Assembly: GCA_020859685.1 (NCBI GenBank)
Contig: JAJBVT010000051.1
Span: forward strand, 42,643-106,642
Origin: Rikenellaceae bacterium
GTDB lineage: Bacteria > Bacteroidota > Bacteroidia > Bacteroidales > Rikenellaceae
DNA length: 64,000 nt
Direction: 5' to 3'
The translations under genes and the position numbers were made by a program. The notes under the pieces were generated by a model that saw nothing but the letters and a program-made list of their open reading frames with translations, made no database searches and had not been told where the DNA came from. Of the stretch, positions 37,371-45,956 are shown piece by piece. The first letter of the stretch is position 1. Each line of letters begins with the position of its first letter.

Positions 37371-38861
37371 ATGAGTACTGACCTGACAAACCAGAAAGTC
37401 TCCATGCGGGAGAAGGTGGGATACAGCCTCGGGGACGGGGCGGCCAACCTCGTTTTCCAGATGATGATGATGTTCCAGTTGTTCTTCTATACCGACGTAT
37501 TCGGTATAAAGGCCACGGCTGCGGGCTTTATCCTGCTGTTCGCCCGGTTCTTCGACGCCTTCGTAGACCCGGTGGTGGGTATTCTTTCCGACCGGACCGA
37601 CTCCAAATGGGGAAAATACCGCCCGTGGATAATCTGGACGGCCATCCCGTTCTCGGTATTCTTCATCCTTGCATTTACCACGCCCGACCTCGGAGAGAGG
37701 GGGAAGATACTCTATGCCGGTATCACCTACACTCTGCTTATGTCGATCTATTCGTTCAACAACACCCCGTATTCTTCGCTGGGCGGAGTGATGACGAGCG
37801 ATATCAGGGAGCGAACCTCCATCTCGTCCATAAGGTTCGTTACGGCCACCGTGGCTACGTTTATCGTGCAAGGGCTTACCCTGCCGCTGGTGAGCAAGTT
37901 CGGGAACGGCAGCGACCAGCGGGGCTGGCTCATCACTATCTCGCTGTTCGCCGTGGTGGCGGCCATCCTTATGTTCATAACTTTCTTCTCGACAAAAGAG
38001 AGGATTGTGCCGCCCAAAGGGCAGAAGACCAGTGTCCGGCAGGACTTCCGGGATATTCTCGGCAACCTGCCGTGGAGATCGATGTTCATACTGACGCTAT
38101 TTCTGTTCACTACGCTGGCCATGTGGGGCAGCAGCATGTCCTACTACTTCAATTACGTGGTGGACAAGGACGCGCTGTTCGCCTTCCTGCGAAAAGCCGG
38201 GCTGGTGGAGATGGCCGGGCAGTCGTACGGTTTCGGCCACCGGGTGCTCGACGCCTTCGGGCTGATTGCCAAGGAGGATCTGAGCAACGTATTCGCCGTA
38301 GGTTTCAGCCTGTTCAATATGACCGGGCAGCTCGTCACGCTCGCAGGGGTACTGCTGCTCTCGCAATGGCTGGCCGGAATGTTCGGCAAACGCAACGTAT
38401 TTCTGGTCTGTCTGGCGCTGACCGCATTCTCGACGGCCCTTTTCTATTTCGCTCCGGCCGACGCCGTGGGTTCCATCTTCCTTATCAACCTTGCAAAGAG
38501 CCTTTGCTACGCTCCCACCATACCCCTGCTGTGGGCCATGATGGGCGACGTTGCCGACTACTCCGAATGGAAAAACAACCGCCGGGCTACCGGGTTCGTC
38601 TTCGCCGGGATAGTTTTTGCGCTGAAAGCCGGGCTGGGGCTGGGCGGAGCCATCTGCGGGGGAATAATCGACCTGTGGGGGTTCGTGCCGAACGTGGAGC
38701 AGATGGAATCGGCGATGAAGGGAATCAAACTCACGGCCAGCTTTATCCCGGCGGCAACGTTTATGGTCGGTGTCGCCGCACTGGCTTTCTACCCGATTAG
38801 CAAACGGACGAACGAACGGATGCAGGCCGAACTGCGCGCCCGGCGTGAGGAGACCGCTTAA
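37371..38861 (+). CDS. GPH-family xyloside symporter (MFS)
   Basis: 496-residue inner-membrane transporter of the glycoside-pentoside-hexuronide:cation symporter family. It shows about 12 transmembrane helices and the family signatures YSLGDGAANLVFQ at the N-terminus, RFFDAFVDPVVGILSDRT in the first half, and MMGDVADYSEWKNNRRATGF late in the protein. It should carry xylobiose or short xylo-oligosaccharides, possibly with aldouronic acids, from periplasm to cytoplasm with Na+ or H+. The extra hydrophilic stretch at about 260-305 is a little longer than in many members. Co-transcribed with the flanking GH115, esterase, GH10, GH43 and GH67 genes. Confidence 0.9.
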   Translation: MSTDLTNQKVSMREKVGYSLGDGAANLVFQMMMMFQLFFYTDVFGIKATAAGFILLFARFFDAFVDPVVGILSDRTDSKWGKYRPWIIWTAIPFSVFFILAFTTPDLGERGKILYAGITYTLLMSIYSFNNTPYSSLGGVMTSDIRERTSISSIRFVTATVATFIVQGLTLPLVSKFGNGSDQRGWLITISLFAVVAAILMFITFFSTKERIVPPKGQKTSVRQDFRDILGNLPWRSMFILTLFLFTTLAMWGSSMSYYFNYVVDKDALFAFLRKAGLVEMAGQSYGFGHRVLDAFGLIAKEDLSNVFAVGFSLFNMTGQLVTLAGVLLLSQWLAGMFGKRNVFLVCLALTAFSTALFYFAPADAVGSIFLINLAKSLCYAPTIPLLWAMMGDVADYSEWKNNRRATGFVFAGIVFALKAGLGLGGAICGGIIDLWGFVPNVEQMESAMKGIKLTASFIPAATFMVGVAALAFYPISKRTNERMQAELRARREETA

Positions 38862-38881
38862 CCGACTTACTTGTACGAAAA

Positions 38882-40000
38882 ATGAAACGGACTTTACTTA
38901 CCATTTTCGCAATAACGGCTCTGTTTCCCCTCGCGGGATGTCAGGACAGCACCAACGGGAATCCGTCCGTGTCGCTGAAGGACGCCCTTGCCGACCGGTT
39001 CCTGATAGGGGTGGCGATGAACGAGTCTCAGATTACCGGTGCAGACCGGCTCGGAGTGGATATTATACGGCGGGAGTTCAACTCCGTCGTTGCGGAGAAC
39101 TGTATGAAGAGCGAAGAGATCCAGCCCCGTGAAGGAGAATTCGACTTTACACTCGCCGACGCGTTCGTCGATTTCGGGGAGCGGAACGGAATGTTCATCA
39201 TAGGCCATACGCTTATCTGGCACAGCCAGATGCCAGACTGGTTCGCCGTGGACGCGGCGGGCAACGAGGTGTCGCGCGAGGTTTTAATAGACCGGATGCG
39301 TGACCATATCAGTACGGTGGTCGGGCGCTACCGGGGCCGCGTCCACGGCTGGGACGTGGTAAACGAGGCCGTGATGGAGGACGGGAATTTCCGCGAGTCA
39401 CCCTTCTACCGCATTATCGGCGAAGACTTTATCCGCCTTGCGTTTGAGTTCGCCCACGAGGCCGACCCCGACGCCGAGCTCTATTACAACGACTACTCGA
39501 TGTTTCACCCGGGCAAACGGGAGGGTGTAGTCCGGCTTGTAAACAACCTCAAATCGCAGGGCGTCCGTATCGACGGGATAGGAATGCAGAGCCACCTGGG
39601 GATGGACTTTCCCTCCGTGGAGAGCTTCGAGCAGAGTATACAGGCTTTCATCGGTACGGGTACTGACGTGATGATAACCGAATTCGATATAAGCGCGCTT
39701 CCCACTTTGACCCGTGGCGCGGATATCTCGGACACCAGCCGTTACACGGAGGATTCCGACCCCTATCCGGACGGGCTTCCCGCCGCCGTTGCCGCAGAGT
39801 GGAACGAGCGCATGGAGGCGTTCTTCGGCCTTTTCCTCAAATACGGCGACAACATCAAACGGGTCACCGTGTGGGGTCTTACGGACGGCGATTCCTGGAA
39901 GAATGACTTCCCGGTCCGCGGCCGCACCGACTATCCGCTTCTCTACGACCGCGAGTACAATCCCAAGCCGGTCGTTGGATGGCTGAAGGAGCAAAAATAG
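38882..40000 (+). CDS. GH10 endo-xylanase lipoprotein, single domain
   Basis: 372-residue GH10 enzyme with a lipobox (LFPLAGC, then QDSTNG). The barrel is uninterrupted, unlike the other GH10 in this window. Key motifs are NSVVAENCMKSEE, IGHTLIWHSQ, acid/base E162 (GWDVVNEAVM) and nucleophile E267 (MITEFDIS), with VTVWGLTDGDSW near the end. Without an acidic surface tail it may face the periplasm and cut imported oligosaccharides further. The order symporter-GH10-GH43-GH67 matches the core of xylan clusters known from Bacteroides and Prevotella. Confidence 0.93.
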   Translation: MKRTLLTIFAITALFPLAGCQDSTNGNPSVSLKDALADRFLIGVAMNESQITGADRLGVDIIRREFNSVVAENCMKSEEIQPREGEFDFTLADAFVDFGERNGMFIIGHTLIWHSQMPDWFAVDAAGNEVSREVLIDRMRDHISTVVGRYRGRVHGWDVVNEAVMEDGNFRESPFYRIIGEDFIRLAFEFAHEADPDAELYYNDYSMFHPGKREGVVRLVNNLKSQGVRIDGIGMQSHLGMDFPSVESFEQSIQAFIGTGTDVMITEFDISALPTLTRGADISDTSRYTEDSDPYPDGLPAAVAAEWNERMEAFFGLFLKYGDNIKRVTVWGLTDGDSWKNDFPVRGRTDYPLLYDREYNPKPVVGWLKEQK

Positions 40001-40036
40001 GGGAAAGGGCCCCATGAACTTAAAAAATCGAAAGAG

Positions 40037-41011
40037 ATGAAGGAACCGAAATACCTCGTGCCGGGCGATTATATGGCCGACCCGGCCGTGCACGTCTTCG
40101 ACGGCAAACTATATATCTACCCGTCTCACGACCGCGAGAGCGGCATCCCGGAGAACGACCACGGCGACCACTTCGACATGCGCGACTACCACGTCTTTTC
40201 GACGGACGACGTGGAGAACGGCCCGGTCACCGACCACGGGGTCGTGCTCTCCGTGGACGATATCCCGTGGGCGGGGCGGCAGTTGTGGGACTGCGACGTG
40301 GCCGAGAAGGATGGCCGTTATTACATGTACTTCCCGCTAAAGGACCGCAACGATATATTCCGTATCGGGGTCGCCGTATCCGACAGCCCGGAGGGTCCGT
40401 TCGTGCCGCAGCCGGACCCAATGAGGGGAAGTTACAGCATCGACCCCGCCGTTCTGAAGGACGACGACGGGGAGTACTACATCTATTTCGGGGGTCTCTG
40501 GGGCGGACAACTCCAGCGTTACCGCGACAACAAGGCGCTCGAATGTCCCGCCCTGCCTGCGGACCACGAACCGGCCCTGCCCGCCCGTGTAGCCCGGCTG
40601 GGAGAGAATATGCTGCAATTTGCGGAGGAGCCGCGCCCGGTGGTGATTCTCGACGATGCGGGACGGCCGCTTACGGCCGGGAACAACGGCAGGCGGTTCT
40701 TCGAAGCCCCGTGGATGCACAAATACAACGGGGTCTACTATTTTTCCTACTCCACCGGCGACACCCACCGCCTATGCTACGCCACGGGCGACAACCCTTA
40801 CGGGCCCTTTACCTACCGCGGGGTGATACTGACCCCGGTGGTGGGGTGGACCACCCATCACGCCATCGTGGAATACCGGGGCAAGTGGTACCTTTTCCAC
40901 CACGACAGCGTACCGTCCGGAGGCCGCACGTGGCTCCGTAGCCTCAAGGTGGTGGAATTGGAGTACCGACCCGACGGGTCGATCGTAACCATAAACGGAA
41001 CGGATGAATAG
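40037..41011 (+). CDS. Cytoplasmic GH43 beta-xylosidase
   Basis: 324-residue GH43 enzyme of the short, single-propeller type. No signal peptide is present ([18 protein letters not shown]), so it should act in the cytoplasm on xylobiose delivered by the symporter. Catalytic residues: D15 (MADPAVHVF), D136 (YSIDPAVL) and E223 (FFEAPWMH). The length and N-terminus fit subfamily 1 intracellular beta-xylosidases. Its last 8 bp overlap the start of the GH67 gene, so translation of the two is probably coupled. Confidence 0.88.
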   Translation: MKEPKYLVPGDYMADPAVHVFDGKLYIYPSHDRESGIPENDHGDHFDMRDYHVFSTDDVENGPVTDHGVVLSVDDIPWAGRQLWDCDVAEKDGRYYMYFPLKDRNDIFRIGVAVSDSPEGPFVPQPDPMRGSYSIDPAVLKDDDGEYYIYFGGLWGGQLQRYRDNKALECPALPADHEPALPARVARLGENMLQFAEEPRPVVILDDAGRPLTAGNNGRRFFEAPWMHKYNGVYYFSYSTGDTHRLCYATGDNPYGPFTYRGVILTPVVGWTTHHAIVEYRGKWYLFHHDSVPSGGRTWLRSLKVVELEYRPDGSIVTINGTDE

Positions 41012-43004
41012 ACTACTGATAGTGCTGGGCCTCACGATATTTGCCGCCCTTACTGCCCGTGCGGACGACGGCAGCGACCTTTGGCTGCCGCCGGACCGCG
41101 CCCGTGCCGGTATGGAGACCCTCGATATCGCCCGCGCCGAAGTCGAGGGAATCGGCGATGTGGAATTTCACGTATCGGCCGACGTCCTGCCCGGCGTTAC
41201 CGGACCGGACGGATATACCATAACCCGGCAGAACGGAAAAACGGTTATCTCGGCAGTCAGCCCCGTGGGAGTGCTCTACGGCGCCTACCACCTGCAAAGG
41301 CTGGTCCGGACGGGCGGTGTCCCGCCGGAATCCGTAATCCGGGAGTCACCGCGTTACGATCTGCGCTTGTTGAACCATTGGGACAATCTCGACGGCACCG
41401 TGGAACGCGGTTATGCCGGGCATTCCCTCTGGCAGTGGGACGAACTGCCCGGCACCCTCTCCCCACGTTACCGCCAGTATGCCCGCGCCAACGCCTCCGT
41501 CGGCATTAACGGCACGGTGCTCAATAACGTCAATGCCACCCCGCTGATACTCCGTACCGATTACCTGCACAAGGTGAAGGCGCTGGCCGACGTATTCCGT
41601 CCATACGGGATAAAGGTCTACCTGTCGGTAAACTTCTCATCGCCCGTCCTGCTGGGAGGACTCGACACGTCCGACCCGCTCGATGCCGGTGTCGCGGCGT
41701 GGTGGGCCGAAAAGGCGGATGAAATATACGGGCTGATACCCGATTTCGGGGGATTTCTGGTAAAGGCCAACTCCGAAGGCCAGCCCGGCCCGCAGGATTA
41801 CGGGCGCACCCACTCCGACGGGGCCAACATGCTGGCCCGAGCACTGGCTCCGCACGGCGGCATAGTGATGTGGAGGGCTTTCGTTTACGACCCGGACAGC
41901 GACGACCGTGCCCGGCAGGCCTACGACGAGTTTATCGGACTCGACGGCCGCTTCGACGGCAATGTGATACTCCAGGTCAAAAACGGTCCGATAGACTTCC
42001 AGCCCCGCGAGCCGTTCAATCCGCTGTTCGGGGCGATGGAGCGCACCCGGCTGATGGTGGAATTCCAGATAACGCAGGAGTACCTCGGCCATTCGGTACA
42101 GCTTGCCTATCTGGCACCGCTTTATAAGGAGTGTCTCGATGCGGATACCTACGCGCACGGGCGGGGAAGTACGGTGGCCGCCGTCACGGACGGCACCATG
42201 TCCGGCTACCGGCCGTCCGCGATTGCCGGGGTGGCGAATATCGGTCTGGATGCCAACTGGACCGGTCACCACTTTGCACAGGCCAACTGGTACTGTTTCG
42301 GACGTCTGGCTTGGGACCACACGCTCTCGTCCGGACAGATTGCCGAGGAGTGGCTCCGGATGACCTTCACCGGCGATGACGGATTCGTGGAACCGGTCAA
42401 AAGGATGATGCTCGCCTCACGCGAGGCGGTGGTGGATTATATGATGCCGCTCGGGCTGCACCATATTTTCGCCGAAGGCCACCATTACGGTCCCGAACCG
42501 TGGTATAAACAGGCGGTTAGACCCGATTGGAGTTCTGTCTACTACCACCGTGCGGACAGCACGGGTATTGGTTTCGACCGCACATCCGCCGGCAGCAACT
42601 CCACAGGGCAGTATTTCCCGCCGCTCCGGGAGATATTCGACGACCCTTCGCTCTGTCCCGACAACCTGCTCCTATGGTTCCACCGTCTGCCGTGGGATTA
42701 CCGCATGGCCAACGGCGATACCCTGTGGGATAATCTCTGCCTGCGTTACCAGGCCGGAGTGGATGCGGCAAGGGAGTTTCAAAAGATTTGGGACAGCATC
42801 GAGGGTAAGATCGACCGCGAGAGGTTCCTTCATGTGCAATCGCGCCTGCGCCGGCAGGCCAGCGACGCCGTATGGTGGCGTGACGCCTGCCTGCTTTACT
42901 TCCAAACCCATTCGGGTATGCCCTTCCCGCCGGGCATGGAACGGCCCGTCCACGACCTGGACGAACTGAAACAAATACGCCTCGACCTGAAGCATCATAA
43001 CTAA
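41004..43004 (+). CDS. GH67 alpha-glucuronidase, periplasmic
   Basis: 666-residue GH67 enzyme that releases (4-O-methyl)glucuronate from the non-reducing end xylose of short oligosaccharides. It has a signal peptide ([17 protein letters not shown]). The N-terminal alpha/beta domain (about 25-115) leads into the barrel ([20 protein letters not shown]). Acid E258 ([11 protein letters not shown]), D331 (KNGPIDFQP) and E359 (FQITQEYLG) have the spacing (73 and 28 residues) I recall for the characterised Cellvibrio enzyme. The helical C-terminal region follows. It starts inside the GH43 stop region (ATGAATAG, 8-bp overlap) and ends the operon. With GH115 upstream, both internal and terminal glucuronates can be removed. 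Confidence 0.93.
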   Translation: MNRLLIVLGLTIFAALTARADDGSDLWLPPDRARAGMETLDIARAEVEGIGDVEFHVSADVLPGVTGPDGYTITRQNGKTVISAVSPVGVLYGAYHLQRLVRTGGVPPESVIRESPRYDLRLLNHWDNLDGTVERGYAGHSLWQWDELPGTLSPRYRQYARANASVGINGTVLNNVNATPLILRTDYLHKVKALADVFRPYGIKVYLSVNFSSPVLLGGLDTSDPLDAGVAAWWAEKADEIYGLIPDFGGFLVKANSEGQPGPQDYGRTHSDGANMLARALAPHGGIVMWRAFVYDPDSDDRARQAYDEFIGLDGRFDGNVILQVKNGPIDFQPREPFNPLFGAMERTRLMVEFQITQEYLGHSVQLAYLAPLYKECLDADTYAHGRGSTVAAVTDGTMSGYRPSAIAGVANIGLDANWTGHHFAQANWYCFGRLAWDHTLSSGQIAEEWLRMTFTGDDGFVEPVKRMMLASREAVVDYMMPLGLHHIFAEGHHYGPEPWYKQAVRPDWSSVYYHRADSTGIGFDRTSAGSNSTGQYFPPLREIFDDPSLCPDNLLLWFHRLPWDYRMANGDTLWDNLCLRYQAGVDAAREFQKIWDSIEGKIDRERFLHVQSRLRRQASDAVWWRDACLLYFQTHSGMPFPPGMERPVHDLDELKQIRLDLKHHN

Positions 43005-43671
43005 CGGGTTGCCGGTAGCTTAAATCCTTTCATTCCGAGCCTGCGATGTCACTCGGGCGAAATATTAATAGATTCTTAGCGATGTATTAAAATATTATTC
43101 TGCGGGAGCGTTTTCGTTATTCAGAGGAAAATACAAATATGTCATTCTGAGCGCAGCGAAGAATCTTCTTTATATTGAATACGGAAACTACCGAGTTCAT
43201 CCCGAAAAAAATCGACCACTGCCTTTACATTGGGGACGGTTACCATCAGGCGTGCTCAAGCTTGTGTCACCGCAGTTATTTTATTATAACTTCCCGCAAA
43301 AGATCCTTCACTCGCGTTCAGGATGACATTATATACTTGTCATTCTGAGTGCAGCGAAGAATCTTGCTTCTACTTAATGGGGAAATCATATCAATTCCGA
43401 AGATTGAATTTTAACCCGACTATCCGCTTCCATCTTTTTACCTGCGATAGGCCAAATTTAGCTTATGGTGCGGCAACTTCGTCGCTCGCCTTAGATAACA
43501 AGATTGCGAGCGCTCTCTCAATCGATTAACTGACACTTAGTAAAACATTAAATACTATGTCATTCTGAGCGTCAGCGAAGAATCTGGTTTTGGTTAAGCA
43601 TAATATGAAAAATTATGCCCGCATAAAAAACTCTCTCATCCTCTTTCCCGTCAGCAGGAAACCCACCTGTC
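43005..43671. other. Convergent junction rich in stem-loop repeats
   Basis: 667 bp between the convergent GH67 and GH43-CBM6 genes. It contains four full stem-loop repeats and a degenerate one near 43028. A small perfect inverted repeat GCATAAT/ATTATGC sits at 43598-43618. I see no clear terminator for either gene, although the hairpins could serve. Confidence 0.6.
43140..43585. repeat. Four covarying stem-loop repeats
   Basis: Copies at 43140-43166 (+, ATTCT/AGAAT), 43301-43328 (-, ATCCT/AGGAT), 43338-43364 (+, ATTCT/AGAAT) and 43558-43585 (+, ATTCT/AGAAT, one base longer in the loop). The 43301 and 43338 copies face each other 9 bp apart. Confidence 0.85.
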
Positions 43672-45639
43672 TCACTCCCTCAAAAACCGGAAACTGTCCA
43701 CCGCCACGGTCCCGCTGTTGCCGTAGTTCCAGACGCGCAGTTCGAGCCGTTCGCAGGGTTCGAGCGGATATTCCAGCAGGAACGTCCGCGTCTGGTACTC
43801 CTCGGTGACGGTGGTCGGTAGCGGGAACCGCCCGAAAATGGTACCCGTATCTGCCGAACGGATTTCGAGCTTCGCCGTACGGTCTTCCGGTACGGTATTG
43901 ACGAAGGTCACCTCCACCTGCCGTACTTCGTCCCCGTCGAAGCGGAATCCGTCGAAGGCTATCATTCCGCCGTCACGGAACACGATATCCTGATTTCGCC
44001 GCCCGGGATGGTTTCCCGATAGCCGGGGCTCGGCGTAATAAATATGGTCGAAATATTCCGCTTCGACAGTCCCGCCGACGAGCCGTGAACGGTCCAATAG
44101 AGGGGCATGGCGGACATCTATCCGGTCAACGTCCACCCATCCGCCGGTCTGCCGGGTGGCGTAGTTGAAAATGCCGTACCGGTTTCCGACGAATATCGAC
44201 AGGCTGAACTCCATTCGGAACTCGTTCCCTAACGGCCGGAAATCCTCGTTATCGATGCTGTACGAGAAAGTCGCGAGGTCCGAAACCCCGTCCACCTCCG
44301 CGCGAAGGTATACTATGTTACCCTCCAGCGGCGCCGACTCCACGACCGTTTCGTTCACCCTCATCTGCAACTCCGCCCCGCCGCTCTCCGCGCATACGGT
44401 CAGGCTGGCGTAAGGGTTCTGGAGCAGAACCAGCCCGGCCCTGTCGCCCGGCAGCATCCGCGATATATCCATCTTTACGGTCGCCCGGCTGTGGGGCCCG
44501 AAAATCCGCTGACAGACGGTGTTGCGGGCCATCAGCAGCGAGTCGGTAACGGTGGCCGTGTGCAGGCGCAGCCACCCGGGCCGCTCGGTGAGAGAGTACT
44601 TTTCCCGGTCGGGGTTGTGGTTGAACTGCCAGTGGGGAGAGAGACGGTCCGTATCGAAATCGTCGCTGGTGGGGAAATCCGTGCGGGGGAACCCCTGCAC
44701 GGGTTTGCGCAGCCTGATATTGCCGTCCATAGCGTTACCCGGTACCGGCCAGCCGTCCACCCAGTGTACGGGTACGAGGAACGGAATCCGCCCGATACCC
44801 CCGTGGTCCTGAAAAATAACGCACCACCACGACCCGTCCGGCAGGTCCACCAGACAACCCTGATGTAGTATCATGGGTGCGTAGTTGGCCATATCGCTCA
44901 TTATCTCGCGCTCCTCGAACGGCCCGTCGAGCGACCGGGAGCGCAGGCATACCTGCGTCCCCTGATTTCCGCCGTATGTGCAGAAGATGTAGTAATATTC
45001 GCCGATACGGTAGCATTTATTCCCCTCGAGGCCCGGTCGGTGGGCCGTATAGATAAGGCGGGCCGGGGTTTTGACCGCCGTCGCGTCCGCGGTGAGTTCG
45101 GTGATGTATATCTCCGTATTGCCGTGGATTACGTACACCCGCCCGTCACGGTCCACGAAAAGCCCGGGGTCGTACAGCCCGGCGTCCGGGATAAAATTCA
45201 TCTCCCACGGGCCCCCGGCCTCCTCCGCCGTATAGACGAACGACCCCTCGGTCAAGGTGTGGAACAGGACGTGGAACCGGCCGTTGAAATATCTCATACT
45301 CGTGGCCCACTGCCCTTTGGCGTAGCGGTGGCCGCCCTCCATATCATATTCGGGGCTGACCTTGAACTCCTCCACGGCGTTCGACGCTATGCGCCAGTTC
45401 ACCAGATCGTCAGACTCCATCACGGTCACCCCCGGAAAGAACTGCATACTGGTCGATACCATGTAGTATTTCTCCCCAACCCGTATGACGTCTGGGTCGG
45501 GGAAGTCAGCCCACAGGACGGGATTGTTGAAAGTGCCGTCTCCGTTGTCCGAGGTTTGTGCGGCGACGGTTGCCGCGGTAAATGCCGCCGAAACCAGTAG
45601 CGTAACGGTTATTCTTAATATCTTTGCCATATCCGACAT
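43672..45639 (-). CDS. GH43 arabinofuranosidase/xylosidase with CBM6
   Basis: 655-residue secreted enzyme (signal peptide ending AAFTAATVAAQ; a start at the second ATG, 45630, is also possible). The propeller carries D48 (ADFPDPDVIRV), D157 (AGLYDPGLF) and E205 (PGLEGNKCY). A beta-sandwich domain follows at about 330-520, and a CBM6-type module at about 525-655 (VEAEYFDHIYY, then VAVDSFRF), a common xylan-binding combination. The pattern is closest to GH43 arabinofuranosidases that strip side chains, but beta-xylosidase activity is possible. It is a one-gene unit under the operator at 45715-45742, facing the GH67 gene. Confidence 0.87.
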   Translation of the reverse strand: MSDMAKILRITVTLLVSAAFTAATVAAQTSDNGDGTFNNPVLWADFPDPDVIRVGEKYYMVSTSMQFFPGVTVMESDDLVNWRIASNAVEEFKVSPEYDMEGGHRYAKGQWATSMRYFNGRFHVLFHTLTEGSFVYTAEEAGGPWEMNFIPDAGLYDPGLFVDRDGRVYVIHGNTEIYITELTADATAVKTPARLIYTAHRPGLEGNKCYRIGEYYYIFCTYGGNQGTQVCLRSRSLDGPFEEREIMSDMANYAPMILHQGCLVDLPDGSWWCVIFQDHGGIGRIPFLVPVHWVDGWPVPGNAMDGNIRLRKPVQGFPRTDFPTSDDFDTDRLSPHWQFNHNPDREKYSLTERPGWLRLHTATVTDSLLMARNTVCQRIFGPHSRATVKMDISRMLPGDRAGLVLLQNPYASLTVCAESGGAELQMRVNETVVESAPLEGNIVYLRAEVDGVSDLATFSYSIDNEDFRPLGNEFRMEFSLSIFVGNRYGIFNYATRQTGGWVDVDRIDVRHAPLLDRSRLVGGTVEAEYFDHIYYAEPRLSGNHPGRRNQDIVFRDGGMIAFDGFRFDGDEVRQVEVTFVNTVPEDRTAKLEIRSADTGTIFGRFPLPTTVTEEYQTRTFLLEYPLEPCERLELRVWNYGNSGTVAVDSFRFLRE

Positions 45640-45676
45640 GTTGGTTAGTACGGGAATCGTCCCGGTGTCCGGGATA

Positions 45677-45742
45677 CGAAGATAGGGACAGGCGGCCGGA
45701 CGGAACCGCGCATCTGTAACAAATGCTGTCGATATGGGAACA
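45677..45742 (-). promoter_or_regulatory. HTCS-type operator and -7 box for GH43-CBM6
   Basis: Operator 45715-45742 on the minus strand: TGTTCCCAT (two mismatches) and TTTGTTACA (perfect), spacer with GACAG. After 30 bp comes TATCTTCG (45684-45677), identical to the -7 box of the GH43-GH2 operon. Confidence 0.75.
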
Positions 45743-45838
45743 TCTGGTCCCGTAGCGGTTGCGTGTACGGCCCTAAAAGTGTACCATAATTCCCCTTATT
45801 GTGAACCTGCCCAACAGTGTAATGTTTTGATACACAAG

Positions 45839-45855
45839 TGTAAAGAAACTTTACA
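45839..45855. promoter_or_regulatory. Small perfect inverted repeat, possible operator
   Basis: TGTAAAG-AAA-CTTTACA, seven perfect pairs, 101 bp upstream of the permease start. The symmetry suits a dimeric regulator; no cognate regulator is visible. Confidence 0.35.
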
Positions 45856-45956
45856 TTCGACTGCTCACACCTTCGAGGGTATTTTGCTTGCAGTCAGGCG
45901 GTTAGGCTTAGTGGCACGGGGATAGCAGCCGGATATGCAATAAACCGACGACAATT

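Larger units (their letters stand above)
45640..45956. other. Divergent region between GH43-CBM6 and permease genes
   Basis: 317 bp without a gene. The half next to GH43 holds the xylan operator and -7 box; the half next to the permease holds a perfect small inverted repeat at 45839-45855. Confidence 0.6.

Noticed and set aside
43598..43618. Perfect inverted repeat GCATAAT/ATTATGC as a terminator
   Set aside because: Weak AT-rich stem without a following T-run in either direction.
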